DNA of 64,000 nucleotides from Clavelina lepadiformis (Eukaryota; Chordata; Ascidiacea; Aplousobranchia; Clavelinidae): contig NC_135242.1 of assembly GCF_947623445.1 (NCBI RefSeq), forward strand, positions 2,480,001 to 2,544,000. Reading direction: 5' to 3'. The translations under genes and the position numbers were made by a program. Below the pieces are notes generated by a model. It was not told where the DNA came from, did not search any database, and saw only the letters and a list, made by a program, of their open reading frames with translations. This document shows, one piece after another, positions 1 through 13,700 of this stretch (position 1 is its first letter; every line of letters begins with the position of its first letter).

Positions 1-3000
1 GAACTGTAACCGTATACTTCCGTGATACGTAACAATACTGTTGGTTCACATGCGCTGCTGTCTGCCAGACCGATTCTGCTAGCTGACTGGTTGGCTGAAC
101 AGAACCGAGCAACAAACAGAAAACGTAGTCTGCCTGAAATCGACGAATTTCGAGCTACAGCGCTGTAGTTTTAGAAGAGAAACATAGGCATTTAAAACCG
201 TATGCCTGGCATGTTTTCTTTTCGCTTAACTAACTTTGTAAAAGACAAATTATTTATAAGACATTTTTCTAATTTATATACCACTCATTTTTCAAACCTA
301 TTAAATTAAATTCCCAAGTTAATAAATATTCCTTTTTACTTAATCATTTTCTATGAAGTAGTTTAACAGTTTTGCTCAGAATAATTTTGACTAATAAATA
401 TAGAAAGTTTCTTTTTCAAAACACACAAAAAATAACTACTTCACCTAAAAAACTGACAGGAACTGTAAGCCTACAGTAGCTCACTAGTTATCGTTAAACT
501 CTGCCTTCTTACACAATGTTGTACGCATTGTGAAGTCATAGAGCAACGGTCAATAGTAAAGAACAGTTGCTCCTTCACATCAACTGAGTGTTGCTTAAGA
601 TAATAAAAGAGAGAAGAATTAGAGAAGCGGGGAAGAAAAAAGCGAATTGTGTGTGTGCTGACATCCATAAAATTAAGCGAGGATTCACAGTGTAATTCAA
701 GCCATCTTGGTTTTAATTATTACAAAGGTGTTGTAGAGTCTACTTTGCTTTTGTGTTTGGGTCTGCTCAAAGCATTCTTGATAAAATTTAAAATGGGTCT
801 ACCAACTTTGAATATTTAAACTCTTTTTTTGCTTAAATAAAAAGTAGGAAAAGAAACTATGGCCTGTTTAGTACACCATTCAACCTACTTTGAAAATAGC
901 TTTTTCAAAATATTTTTAAGCAAGAAAACGTGCAGCTAAAACAGACAACTTACTGTTTTCTTTTTAAAAACACCTTATAGTTTTTGTCAAATTCATATTT
1001 TTGAAAAACATTTTAATAAAATAGTTTTACCTTTTCAAAGTGAACCGTTAGTCAAGCAAAATGTCTTGCCGATTTACTAACTACTGGGACTAGTTAATAT
1101 GAAAGTAACGAAGTACGCCCTACCTGATACTAGAACCTTAAAAAGCAACCACTTGAGAATTTGTTTGAGTGCACCATTCGATGCTTATTTTCGTTTTAGT
1201 TCCGCCATTGTAGTTTGTTGCATTTAAAGGCGTCCTGTCATAATATAATTATGACTTCATAAAGAACCTATCCTATGTATTAAGTACGTTACGCTTCATT
1301 GGCTTCTTAGAATCTCAAGTCAAATTTACCCAAGCGTGACGCAGGAGATACGTAAATACACCAAGTATAATGATATTGGCCAACGTTGAAATGAAACTTG
1401 TAACCTGTATCAGGGCTATGTATTAAAGGTGCCCTAAATAATCTTGACTATTAAAAAAGCTCAAGCGAGCATCACTGATTTATTCAAATCGATGATGTCA
1501 CTGCTAATTAAATAAATACATAAATAAAATATAAATGTTTAAGGAATTTGTCTTTAAATAATTTCTTTTTTTTGCCAATAATGTTTTTTTATTTTCTCAA
1601 CGTTGTGTAAATACTGTAAGTCTTTTATAGACTGTCATTCATTATTCATTTTAAGTTCTAGGTAACTGTAATGGTCCAACCGCTATTATTCCCCTGTTGC
1701 GTTGGCAAAGAAAAATATTATTATTTCACTAAAATCGATCTTCTCATTATTTAAAAAGAAGATGGTTTGTCGGAAGAATTTGAAAACTGGAATGATAACA
1801 AAGAAAATGTTTTAATTATAAACTACTAAGCCAGTACCTTTCACTTAACGTTATAAAGCTGTATCAATACTTAAATACGTAAACTTAAAATTAACTATGG
1901 AAAAAACATACTTATCACTTTATAAAATGTATTTGATGCACGAGAGTCTGTATGGAGGTTAAGTTACCTCGTAAGTGGAAACCGCAAAAGTAATGTGAAG
2001 TCTTTTGGGGTTTGTACAGTCTTGTTTGATGTCTTTCAAAGTAAACCGGCCGATACGTACGATCTGCCATTCGCTTGTTTGTTCGTACAATATTAAGTCC
2101 TGAATAGCTACATGCGTTGGCGGGCGTTTGTAGTTTTAAAAATTGTAAACAAACAGAACTCAACTCTGAGGCTATGGTAATTTCTTTTCAGCATTTTAAA
2201 ACAGAAAAGTGATGTACAAAATAAGGAAAGTTTTAATAAAATTTGAATTAATCCATTCCAATGTCGATATCACAAACGTATAAGTCGCCACGACATTTAA
2301 AATACAAAGCGCTGCCAATCGCTTGGGGCGGTCGGTGGTGTAATATGTATGGGAAAAGGTTTTGCGGTCTTTAGTTAGCTGCAAAAACGCTTTAATTTTC
2401 TAAACAAGTTCTATCTTGGTTTCTGCATAGTTATCGTAATAATGCGAAACCTTGTTTTTTGACCGCATGATTTGCCGTTGTGTTTGCAACAGCAATGCAG
2501 ATAATATTCATTATATAAAATGGATTTAAAGAACGGATATTAAAACAAATTTATGTTCACTCAAAATTATTTTTTATCGATCGTATGTTTTAAGCTACGT
2601 TCCGTTCATAGCCGTTTCATTCGCATCTGTTTCATTTTAACGTTTTGTTTTTATAGTTTCACGATTATTATGCCTATTAACTATATAATGTTTAGAATTA
2701 AACAAGAAAGACGCTATTTAAAAGCACGTTTTTTGGTTTCTTTTAAGCAGAATTAGATCGTGCCCTCTTTTGTTATTTCTTCTTTTGTAAAATAAACCTT
2801 TTTAATTAAGTCGAATTAAGGTCGATTTTAAAGATTTGAGGTAGAAAAAGTTTTTATTTATAAACTTAAAAAATATGATATGGTTACTTCGTATCATTGT
2901 CACAAAATAAAACACAAGACATTTTCAAAGCAATATGGCTGTGACATAGACTTTCAATATATTCTATAAATTCTATATGGCTTTGCGAGCGATGACCAAA

Positions 3001-5294
3001 ATTGCTAACGATATAGTATAGGCCTATAGCTTGTCACGCGGCGCTTAATTTGAAGAGACGTTCAACGTTTTTCGATGATGTGTTTCAAAAATAGATTGTC
3101 AATTCGTTATCGCCATGTAAGGCAATTTTAGCCCTAATGAAACCGCACCCTAGTTTGTATACGTCACAGTCGGCGTATCCACTATTTATCACAAATATCG
3201 TAGTAAAAGGAAATGTAGAGGCATGATTTCCTATTGACATTATTATACTTTTTAATTGATTCACTTGTTTGCCTCATAATTTTGCCCTCTCTTGGCCACA
3301 GAAACGGGATTCCGGTCCCTAGGATGAAGTTTCTTTTGTGCGGTTTTCTTTAACCATCCATTTGTTATGCACTTAAGATATCCATTGTCATCTAAATCTA
3401 ACCATGTCACTTTATACAGTTATTTCGGCTATTGATATACACGTTTTTCATGTTAGGGAACATGTCCTCTACATCTTCTAACAGTGTAGGTGTTTGGTTG
3501 TTTGTATTATTTTGGCCATAAATTCGTTAAACTTAGGAATTATTTTGTGGATTTGGTGGCCATGCTAACGTACCATCTTATAGCACAATTGCATTATTGC
3601 TATCTTGCATGTTTTAAGCCCTTGGGCTTTGCCACTTTTTCCTGCTCGTTAATTGTTCCTGAGCATGTGTTTTATTGTGCTGTAACTACAACGGTTAGTA
3701 TCCTAACTTTCGCTCCGCACAGTTAATGGCGAAAAATAAACAATACAATGCATCACTATGAGCTTATCTTGATTTTAGATATGCAAAGTATACAGCAACT
3801 AGCGCAAAACATCACCTTTGAAGAATTTTTTTCTAATCGTAGCCTGAGGGTAGACGTAGAGATTGAAATGATGAATGCGGTTGTTTCTTGGTCGCTTTTT
3901 GATTGTTTTAGGTGACTCATTTGTGTAAGAGCTCCCACAAATAAAGGAACGTGATCTCTGTTTTTATACACACACAAAGAGAAGAAATCAAGTCGAACAA
4001 TTGAGTTAAATCCCATCATCAGTGTTTGGTCGACATATGAACCAGACACTGATTTCACGTTAGCAAACTTTCTCACCGCCAGGGTGGTTTTAATTTTTTA
4101 CCTATTAATTTAAATAAGAAATTTAATGCACAACAAAAAAGTGTATTATGAACTGCTGGTTTGGTTCTCCAATATGCGTCGACATCCTTTTTTGACATTG
4201 ATTCACTGTGAACTCGTACTCAACTCAACTGAAAAATTTTAGTTTAATTGAAAGTACATTCATCAACCGCTGCCATTTACAAAACAACGCAAGCCACTTT
4301 TCAAACAAAGTTCTCAAACATCCAGCTCATTACCGCCGTCTAGCGATTGGAACATCCTGCTTTGGGCAAGCATAGTACCCTTCCTGCATTATACACCATA
4401 TTTATAAGATGAACAGGCTTGAGCGTCCCAAGACAAAATGTAACTTTAGATAAAGATTTATAACGGGACACCAGATAACATTTAGTTTCTCCTCCAGAAA
4501 AATCGACTTATACGTTGTTGCAAAACACTTCGAAAGTCATTGTGACGAAACAGTGGAGCCAATTGTTCAGCAATACATACAATCAAAATTATCATGCTGT
4601 TTACATGTTACAAATAAATTGCTTCTCCGCAAACGTGTGTCAAATAGGCGATGGTTTGTTCAAAGGAATAACGTATCAATGCTTAAGGCGCCTTTTTTAC
4701 AGGCAACAGTTAAGGTAACTTAGAAAAACACTTTTTAATGCTTTACATTTTTTATCAAAAATAAGAAAATGTACATTACATAATAGCATTAATTAAAGAT
4801 AGGAATCTTTTGGTTTCTGCACACCTTGTAAAGTGTTTTGAAAACTTTGGTATTGCCAAGACTTATCAACCAAGCATTGTACATACAATATAATGGTACT
4901 GAAACAGCACATGGTGTAGCGAGTAGTTTTATGAAGGGAATTACAAATATATTGCTGATAGTTAATTTAGCTTAACCATAGTTAAGAATGCATGCTCAGT
5001 TTTCAAAACGGTTTAATTTTTCTAGAGCAAATATCCTGTATATGACAACAACAACAACATGTTCGAGAATTTCCAATAACAGTGAAGGATCATTGGTCAA
5101 TGAAAAACAAACATAAACTACATCTAAAGTGTAACTAGCAGCGCCTACTGACACATATACTGCCATGTTGGGATATTAACTGGTGTTGTTCAAAATGCTA
5201 ACAACCAAAATAACAAAAAACAATTCGGGAGTCTGGACATCATTCTTGGATGCAAAGCTGAACAACATGCAAATCGTGTGTTTTTTTGTTTAAG
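1..5294. other. AT-rich spacer without recognisable gene
   Basis: I see no exon chain with splice sites and no recognisable protein family on either strand. The open frames are short, often begin with non-ATG codons and resemble nothing I know. The only structured element I recognise is the SINE-like repeat near 3.5-3.75 kb, listed separately. The right-hand end is 3' flank of the minus-strand EB gene. Confidence 0.6.
3490..3752 (+). repeat. SINE-like dispersed repeat, copy A
   Basis: This segment shares blocks with 8377-8600: TTTTGTGGATTT, then GTTTTAAGCC, a GGCTTTG-CACTTTTTCC core, and a tail with GAAAAATAAA. The tail at 3724-3749 recurs with one mismatch at 45999-46024. Spaced conserved blocks and a common A-rich 3' end fit a short retroposon family. 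I could not identify boxes A and B or target-site duplications, so class and borders are uncertain. Confidence 0.4.
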
Positions 5295-8164
5295 TTAATA
5301 TTCGTCGTCCTCGTTAGCGAAATCCCCAGCAGCCCCTTCTGCATCTGCCCCCTCTTCTGGGACTTCGAAGCCCTCCTGTAAACATGAAGTAAACTGAGTT
5401 AACTCAAAGACTCAAACTGTGAAGAATCTATTAGGAAAAAACAGGCAGTGGAATCTGCATGATTGCACTGAAGATCGGGGCCGTGCAGGGTATTAATTAA
5501 CTTTTTTGTAAGTCTGTCGATTATTTTTATCAAAATCCTGTACAGTGAGTAAAATATGTTCAAAGGTGAACAACAGCACACACAACCGTGGAATAAAACA
5601 CTCATACGCCATCTTAGTCCCACCTCAGTCGCGTAAAGAATCTCCATGATTTTAGCACAGATCTCTTCAACCGGACGCTTCTCCTCCTGTTGGCTTTCTT
5701 CTTGGCAAATTAATTCGATGTCACGCAGCTTGCCAAAGTAGAAATCTCTTTCCTTTTCTAACGCCTCAACAGATGTTTGCAGTTCTTGAGACTGTTTGAA
5801 AACGAACAAATCAATTGGAATTAAATTACCAGATATTTCTGAGAAGTTAAACTCAATCAATTCACGCAGGTACTTGTCCATTCAGCTCGTCAACTTGCGC
5901 TCTCAACTGGTTCAACTCTTGGCTGTTGACCGGTGCTACGTTGGTCGAAGAAGAAATGCGTTGAGCTCCTCCACTGGCCGCAGTTCGTTGAGAGATGCTG
6001 CTGCTACTGTTGGATTGTCGCGGTCCTGATGTTGTGCGATCTTAATATAAATATTAGATTAGCATATACAGTTCGTACCGAAGTTAAAAATAGATTTGGT
6101 TCCGATGTTAGTGAAGTGGATTGCAAACAGCAAACAAACGTGCAGTAACGATACTGAGCAACAGAAATATTAAAACAAGTGGATTGTCCACTTGGACTTC
6201 AGGTTTTATGCCGTTTCAACATGTAAACATTAACTAAAGTGCAAATCTGTATATGGCAGAGCGCCTTCGTGGTAGTTGCCTTAACAAGTTAAATTGCATG
6301 AAAATCATAAACATTTTACAAAGTGAGCAAAAATTTCAACTCTTCCCGGTATATGTGGGTAAAGTGCGGAAAAGAATTTCTACAAGATTATGCCACATGT
6401 ACGATAACAATCGTACCACTGTGTGAGCACATTCCAAAAACAATCTTAGTGAGTCATTATCACACAAGCCTCGATGTTAAGCATTTCACAATCTTCAAAC
6501 GTCTTTGTTTATGGTAAATATTGTGTGCAAAGAACATCACATTTGTACCGCTAAGCGTACTTTCGTTTGGAATAGCTCTGTTGTTCTCAGGAGTGTAATC
6601 AGAGAAAGAATGGCCATTTGTACTATCAGCTGGTACCCTCACACCTTTCACCATGGGCTTGACTTTCATCAATTAATCAATAAAACAACATTGAACAATT
6701 ATTAATGGTGTTTTGCTGCCTTGCAAACCTCTGCTAGTTATGGATACACTGTAACAAAATCGAAGCCAACTTTCGAATCGAAGCTTTTTAAATATAATTA
6801 AAAAGTAGTGATTGGTCGTATCAATATAAATAAATAAATACAAGAATAACCTGAAGGTTGCAGTGAGTGCCGGTATGTAACGCATCTGACGCTACTTTTC
6901 TCATTAAATGAATTATTCCCTGAGGCTTTTAATTAATCAGGCCATCTCATTAAATTAATGAGGATTTTAGGATTAAGGAGACTTTAGGTGTTAAGAGCCT
7001 GTCCAGTGGTATGTAAATATGATCAGAATGACAGAATGACTTAAATAAGATAAGAGAATGCAATGATAAAATCTAAATATATTTAATATTAAAGTAAAAA
7101 TAATTAATAAGCATTACTTGCAGCAACTGCTCGTTTGGCTGGGGCAGCGGACCGTGACATGGGGGTTGCTTTTGAACGTGGGGCAATCGCAAGTTCAGCT
7201 CCACTTCGAGAAACAACGGGGTCGTATTCATCGCCCTGATATTTGATCACATGTTTATGTAAAAATTATAGGAACGAGTACGTCAACGTAAGTTGTTGTG
7301 CAGTTAGTTTATAAATTTATTAAAACGACCGAATTCGATAAAACAAGTACAAACCGCATAATTAGCATCAAAGAACTTCTTGAACCACTGAAGAAATTCG
7401 AAATTGTCTTGAAATCTCCCTTTTACGAGTCTCTCAATTGGAATAACCTTTGTGAGAAAATAGGAAATTAATCTGGGAAACACTTATAATAACCAGTAAT
7501 CAGAAATCAAGTCATAAAACTGCATGGAACAAGATGTATCGATAAACTTACTTTATCAACGCCGCACTTCTTAAAAGAATCTTGCAACAACTTGTAATTT
7601 TGAATGTACTCGTGCTCCAGTTTTGATTCCCATTTTACTTTTTTCATAAGGACCGCTTCTGCAAATGAAACATTTAGCAGGGTGCATAAAGAATTTCATG
7701 AAGGAAAGAATGTAATAGAAATTTGAACATCACAAAATTGGATAAATATAAAAACTGGGTGCCTCCAAGATACACAGGTTCACTTCAATTGCTTGGACTA
7801 TTTTTATGATCACAAAACATATTTGTTTCACAGGGATCTTTGGAATTGTTTGGATCAATCAACTGAAAATTCTGCCTCAATTTTATGGTAAATGGATAAC
7901 TTTTTATTCCATGGGTCAAGGAAACTTGTATGTACATAGTTTAGAAGCCCCTTGCAAAAACTATTTCACAGATACAATTTCAAAGAACTAGATGCACTTA
8001 CTTCTAAACAACATGTGCATAAATTGACAGTAAACAGCTCCCGTGCACAGATGCTCAACCTTGGAAATATTTAGCAGTAAGCTGTCATTGACCCATTGCA
8101 CCAAATCTTGTCTGCTGAGGTTACTTGAAGTCATGGAGGTCGAAAACACATTTACGGCAGCCAT
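5295..8164 (-). CDS. MAPRE: EB1/EB3-type microtubule plus-end tracking protein (MAPRE family)
   Basis: End-binding protein that tracks growing microtubule plus ends and recruits other plus-end factors; cytoplasmic, also found at cilia and centrosomes. Seven coding exons read 8164-8002, 7658-7552, 7447-7355, 7235-7118, 6025-5874, 5791-5624 and 5375-5295 and join in frame to 293 residues (human EB1 268, EB3 281). Residues 1-130 are the calponin-homology domain: [20 protein letters not shown], then [14 protein letters not shown] and [16 protein letters not shown] Ser-rich linker follows (exons 4-5). The EB-homology coiled coil starts near residue 220 with [20 protein letters not shown]. The tail is acidic and ends DDEY, the EEY/F-type motif bound by CAP-Gly proteins. 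The ATG at 8164-8162 opens the conserved N-terminus. Family certain; which vertebrate paralogue it matches best is not decided. Confidence 0.94.
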
Positions 8165-8376
8165 TTTGTTAACTAGGCCCACAATTATTTGCAATAGCAC
8201 GACAACAAATCTATGAACAAAATACACAAAAGGGATTTTTATCATTAAGCATACCGACATACAGTGCAAGAACTCTTTATGTATCAACCGATGTCCAGCA
8301 TTGAAGTGACTTTCAATCATCTGTTGCTTGAAAACACCACCTGCTTGTCTCCTTAATTTCCCTTTTTTTCAACTTA

Positions 8377-8600
8377 TGTTTTGTGGATTTAACTAATTAT
8401 GGGTTTAGTGGCTGCACTAGTTGTTACCAGCAATTTTTGATTATTGCCTTAATTATTTTTGAGTACGTTTTAAGCCTGTTCGGCTTTGTCACTTTTTCCG
8501 GTTCATTGGTAGGTAGTCCACTACCATACCATCACCTGATAGCAACTAGCTTTATTTTTCATCTCCATCGCGCTTTTGACGAAAAATAAAATGATTGATC
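8377..8600 (+). repeat. SINE-like dispersed repeat, copy B
   Basis: Partner of copy A (3490-3752). The shared blocks are TTTTGTGGATTT, GTTTTAAGCCTGTTCGGCTT, CACTTTTTCC and the tail GACGAAAAATAAA. It lies about 210 bp upstream of the EB start codon, inside the likely promoter region of that gene. A 68-residue frame runs through it but looks like chance. Confidence 0.4.
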
Positions 8601-10794
8601 GTATAAACTGATTAAGTTTTTAAGCGTATTGTGCTATTGTAATGACATTATGGTGAGTAACAAGTTTGTTCACCATATATTTGGTCAACCTCATATTTAT
8701 TTGAGTAACACTTCGCAAAAACCAGACTGTCTATGCTTGGTAACTAAAAACTTGGCAAATGTGCAAATTCATTGTTTTGAATTTTTGAAACAGTTTCATC
8801 ATCGCCTTGGTTTAGCATGTCTGCAGGTCTGGTAGCGAAGTCGTTTAAGCGCTGACCTAGCGATAAATGCGGCTTGTGTTCTGCGTTCCATACCTGCTGT
8901 GCGGTGGAGGCGTACCTTGGGTATTTATCATATCTTGTATCTATCATATCTTGGGCTAGGCATTAACAATACTTGCTCCTGTTCAGCAGACCTGTTGGAC
9001 AGTTCTAAAATCGAGCAACAATAGGCCTATATAACATATAAAAACATAAATAAAAATAGTGTGACAATCAGAACTTGCAAAGATTAGCTCGGTAACCGAA
9101 GCTCTTACCATGACGAATTATAACCAGTTTAAAGTCGGCCAAAGACTTCCCAAAGTCCGAGGATAAAGACTATCCAACAATACTTACAATTTACAATAAA
9201 CAGTCACTTTCAAAGATTAATGACAGAAAGATTAAGGCTAAAGCTAGGTTAAATATTAGGATATCGAGTAATGAGGAATTCTTATGTCTTAATTTCTTTT
9301 CTATTACCTCATAACTCCTGCCTATTCAGGCCTTCTAGTCATGAGTAAATGAAACTCAAATTTTTTAAAGATGTTTTTTGCACAGCTTTCTGCCACGCCT
9401 CGGCCTATAGGTATATATCTATACTGCCAGACTGAGGACTTGGGCATGGGCGCATTCAATAATGAGGCCTAGTATACAAGTGCATAACCACAGGATGGCT
9501 TTGTACACTACACCCCAGCTACTCAAGTTGTGATGTCATCTGGTTGTGTACTACTACACTACACCCCAATATAGTTTTTTTACCAGCAACAATGGTGCAA
9601 TTTAGATGTGGGATTTAGATGTAGATGATTTAGGTGCATTTTTGCATTTAACGACTAGAACAGAACTTCTGAACACTCCATTTTCAGTTCATAAAGAGAT
9701 TAAATTAGTCAACTTCTGTGTAAACGCGCACTTTAAGTGCGTCTAGGCCTAGGTAGGCTATTTTTGTGAGCATCCACACTTGTTATTTTCGGTTGTTTGG
9801 TTCACACAAAGACCTTGCTGAAAACGACAATGCTCTGCAGTCCAGATATAAGCCTAACAGTGGTTTGTCAGCCTACAGCGCCGACTGTATAAAACGTGAA
9901 AACGATTTTTTTACCCTCCTGCTATGCAATTCTTATTGCACACCGTCAGAGTAGACTAGTCTACAACCCATTTGCAATATTTTGTCGGTAAGTTATTTAC
10001 TGCAGAACATTTCAACCAAATAGTTCACCTCTACCAGCATGGTGGATAAGATTTGAATTATGAGTAGGTTCAAACAAGCAACAAGCATCGAACCCTGGAA
10101 AATGAGGGGAAATATTTAGGCAAGCTATCATTGGTTACCGGTAACTTTTCCCACTATGGCTTAATTTGGAAAAGATAAGATTTCTATTAATGTTACATTT
10201 TTAAATAATAGTCACGGTGTATTTCTTGAGACCTGAATAATTTAATCGATGACAAGCTAGCAGTTCGGTTCGTATTTAAAATCAGTTATGGTTTTAAAAG
10301 TTTTGCATTAAAGGTTCATGACACATGAAGCTACTGTTCATTTATTTGTGATTTACAACATTCTGATGAATGCGATGCAAATGGATAAATTCAAACCGAC
10401 CACTTCAAAGAACGTCACTTAACTTGTATCTGTTACTTTCCGGTAGTAAAAATGAACATGACGAATACGTTGATGACAAAATTTTAGAAGAAAAAATTTA
10501 TTTGAAAAACAAAATAAACTCAACGTTTCACAAACTCGGTCATTACTTCAAAAATATCTTCTTTAAAAAAATTTAGATCTGTGTGCGAAATGGCAAAACT
10601 ACCAATAACTTGAAATATATGCAAGGCGTTGCTTATCTCGCCTGAACACATGATGAAGATATCAGCTCTGTTTTTAAAGAATGTATCACAATGCTTATCC
10701 AATTCGTCAGTACTCTGGTCAGATTGGCAAAAAAGCAACACGTTTAAATTTTGTTCTATGTAGGCATAAGCTTCAAGCTACGATTGTGCCCTGT
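8601..10794. other. Spacer between the EB and ASB genes
   Basis: No gene recognised. It holds several TAGGCCTA-type octamers (9022-9029, 9744-9751). Near 9500-9560 a short direct duplication repeats ACTACACCCCA. The part next to 10795 is probably 3' untranslated region of the minus-strand ASB gene; a TTTATT at about 10498 (AATAAA on the minus strand) is a possible polyadenylation signal. Confidence 0.45.
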
Positions 10795-13700
10795 TTAAAC
10801 TTCGCTAAACATGAGGTAGTCTACGATTGGCTTTGGTACGGGGAGAGATTTATATATTTCTTCATCTTTTATTGCTTGACCGTCAAGTGAATTTCGAATA
10901 GTCAAACGACAATAATGCTGCAAACTTCGTGGTGACTCTGAAAAAGATTAAAACACGCAGTTTAGAAACTTGCTATTTAATTTATCGACAGTTGAACTTT
11001 AAGTCATACCGTGATCTAGCTACCTGTTAGTTCTTTTATTTGAGGCCAATCGTCGCTTTCTTTGATGACTTCCTTCACTAGATGACACAGTTTAATGTTG
11101 GGCGCAAAATGAAGAATAAAGAGGAGTGTGCTTCCCCACCACAGTCTGTTGCTATCTTCTGTCAGATAATGACAAAACTGCAACAAAAGCAAAAACATCT
11201 CCTACACATTGCTCAAAGTGTAACTTAGCTAGACCTTCAACTAGACATCTTTAATTTAGTTTTAGGCTATTTAGCTCATACCGATCTCTTTCGAAGGTAA
11301 TCCGGAAAATTTGAATGATTTTCATCGCCGATCTCACAATGCAGACACATGGTCACGTCACATCTAGATACTAAAACTTGTTTTAACATTCTTGAAGATA
11401 AAAAAGCAATATTAGTTTGAATTCAGTGTTTACTGAAAATTTGGAACAGTAGGTATCGAATCGGCAAAAGTTCGTCCTTCCTGTGCCTACCTGAAATCTC
11501 TCATGGCAAAAACAATGGCAGCAGGAAAAATACCCAGGTCTTCGTCAACATTTGCGTTTACATTGGCGCCGTATGACAGTAGGAGATCAACGATGTCCTT
11601 TTGACTATGACGTACAGCCACCAGTAGAGGCTTAATAAATTTTCGTTAATAATATGAATTAGTATCAATCGAACATGAGCTATGTGAAATATAGCCTATA
11701 CCTTAATGTAATCAACTTCGGTGCCTGCTCCAGCTTCAAGGAGAAGTTTAGTCGCATCTTCTGAGTCGTTGTCGACGGCAAAAAATAAAGCGGTTTGACG
11801 CCTGTCTCTGCCATGTCAATTCAAGGCAAAGCATTATTTCCGTGCATTTAGGTAGGCTAGTACTAAATTTCAAACTTCAATTAGCCTACAGCACTTCAGT
11901 TTGTTAAAGGTTGAATGGGACGTGCCTGAAAAACATTTTTTACCTTACCTGTATGTTATCTTATCCCTGGTTATTTTTACATTCACGTCATATCCGCTTT
12001 TGATTAACATTTCCAATATCTCGACGTGGTTGCCTTTAGCAGCTGAATGAAGGGGGCTCATACCGCAACTTTCGGCCATCTGGCGGTTGGTGACTTCCAA
12101 AAGATGTTTGACAATGCTGGTTGGAACAAAAATAAAAATTTCCATAGTTGCATCATAATTGCATTGATCTCATGATATTGACACGACACGTGACAGATAC
12201 GGCACAGAGCAGTCGACAGCACGTGACAGATAGACCTATATGCGGTTCCCTGGGGATGCATAAATGTTCAATCTGCAATACCACGCAGTGCAAATTGAAC
12301 AAAGAACTCTGCAGTCCGCATGATACGCATGATACGTCTAATGTGGCTAGACCGTTGGCTTGCATGCACAGCATAAACAACTTAGGTTGTTGCAATTTAT
12401 GTTACTCGTCTGTTGACGCACATTTATTGTATGGTGTGATATTTTTTATCCTCAGAGTGAGGAAAGTCTTTGAAGGAAAAGCAAAGTTTTTAAGACTTAC
12501 TCGGAATAACCCTGGTATGCAGCAATGTGAATCGGAAAAAGTCCGTCGCAGTTGACAAGATGAGGGCTAGCTCCGTGCCTGAGCAACGTTGTAACACACC
12601 CGACGTGTCCTTCCTTACAAGCCTCGTACAAGGGTGAAGCCATTCGGCTCTTTGAGCACATGTTTGGCTCTCCACCTGAAAAATTTCATAATCACCGTTA
12701 ACAACAGAGAGAGACAGACGCTTACATGCCACTGTAACAGTTGTATTTGATCAAACGGAATTAAAACCTTTCACCTGCTTGTAAAAGCTGTTTCAAGCAA
12801 TTACTTCTGCCGCAAGCAGCGCTAGTGAACACCGGGCTAATTCCGAATCCATCACGTGTGTTTGGGTCACCACCGTGACGTAGTAACATTCCAAGAATGT
12901 CAACATGACCCTGTGTCATTGAAAAATCTAGAAATTTCCCGCGAAATGGCACGGAAATAACTCGTTCACAAACGACATACCCGATATACAGCCTCATGCA
13001 AAACAGTCCATCCTCTGTTTAGTGCTTTGTTTGGTTGCGAACCAGCTTTCAACAGACTCAAGACAATTTCACGATGGTCGTTGTCCACGGCCACCAGCAG
13101 TGGGGTTTCCATCGAATTACGACCGATGTTTGGATCAGCCTAAAAAATAATTATCCATTAAAAATGTCCATATTGTAAATAAATGTATTGTTTTCGCATC
13201 AGTTTAATTGCCCTACAAAAATATATATGTTTCGCCGGAAATGGCTTCAGCAGTCTATCGTCAGTTTTACGCCGTTGTATTACGCTGCCAAAAAGGATAT
13301 GCCCAGGATATGTTGCATGCAAATTACTCAATACTTGTGTTTGCTGACTCTTGCTATAACAGCAGTGCAATACATTCAGTGAAAGTCTGACATGATTGCA
13401 ACAAACCTGACATTGCAAGAGTCGATTCAGAGCTATAGGCTTTGAGTGGACAGCAGCCAGGTAGAGGGGTGTTTCCCCGTTTGCGTTGCTGGAGTTGACC
13501 AGCTCTGGAAAAGCCCTGCAAAGACAAATACGATTAAAATCCCCCGCCCGGATAGTTGTCCTTATCAGCCTGTGGCTGAATTATGCGAAGAGACGATAAA
13601 TTTGAAAAATACCGATCTAATTAGTCCAAATGAGCTAAAGACTTTGAGTGAAAAGCTATAAGCCTGGCACAGGGTGTTTGCACAAAGCATATAGGCCAAT

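Noticed and set aside
3756..4076. 106-residue minus-strand frame
   Set aside because: Low-complexity Ser/Thr composition, no similarity, no splice context; treated as chance.
6890..6965. Palindromic ATTAAT / CCTGA-TCAGG stretch in the EB intron
   Set aside because: Only short 5-8 bp stems in AT-rich sequence; not convincing as a hairpin RNA or transposon end.
12148..12555. 135-residue plus-strand frame
   Set aside because: It lies opposite ASB intron sequence and the end of an ASB exon and has no homology or splice logic of its own.
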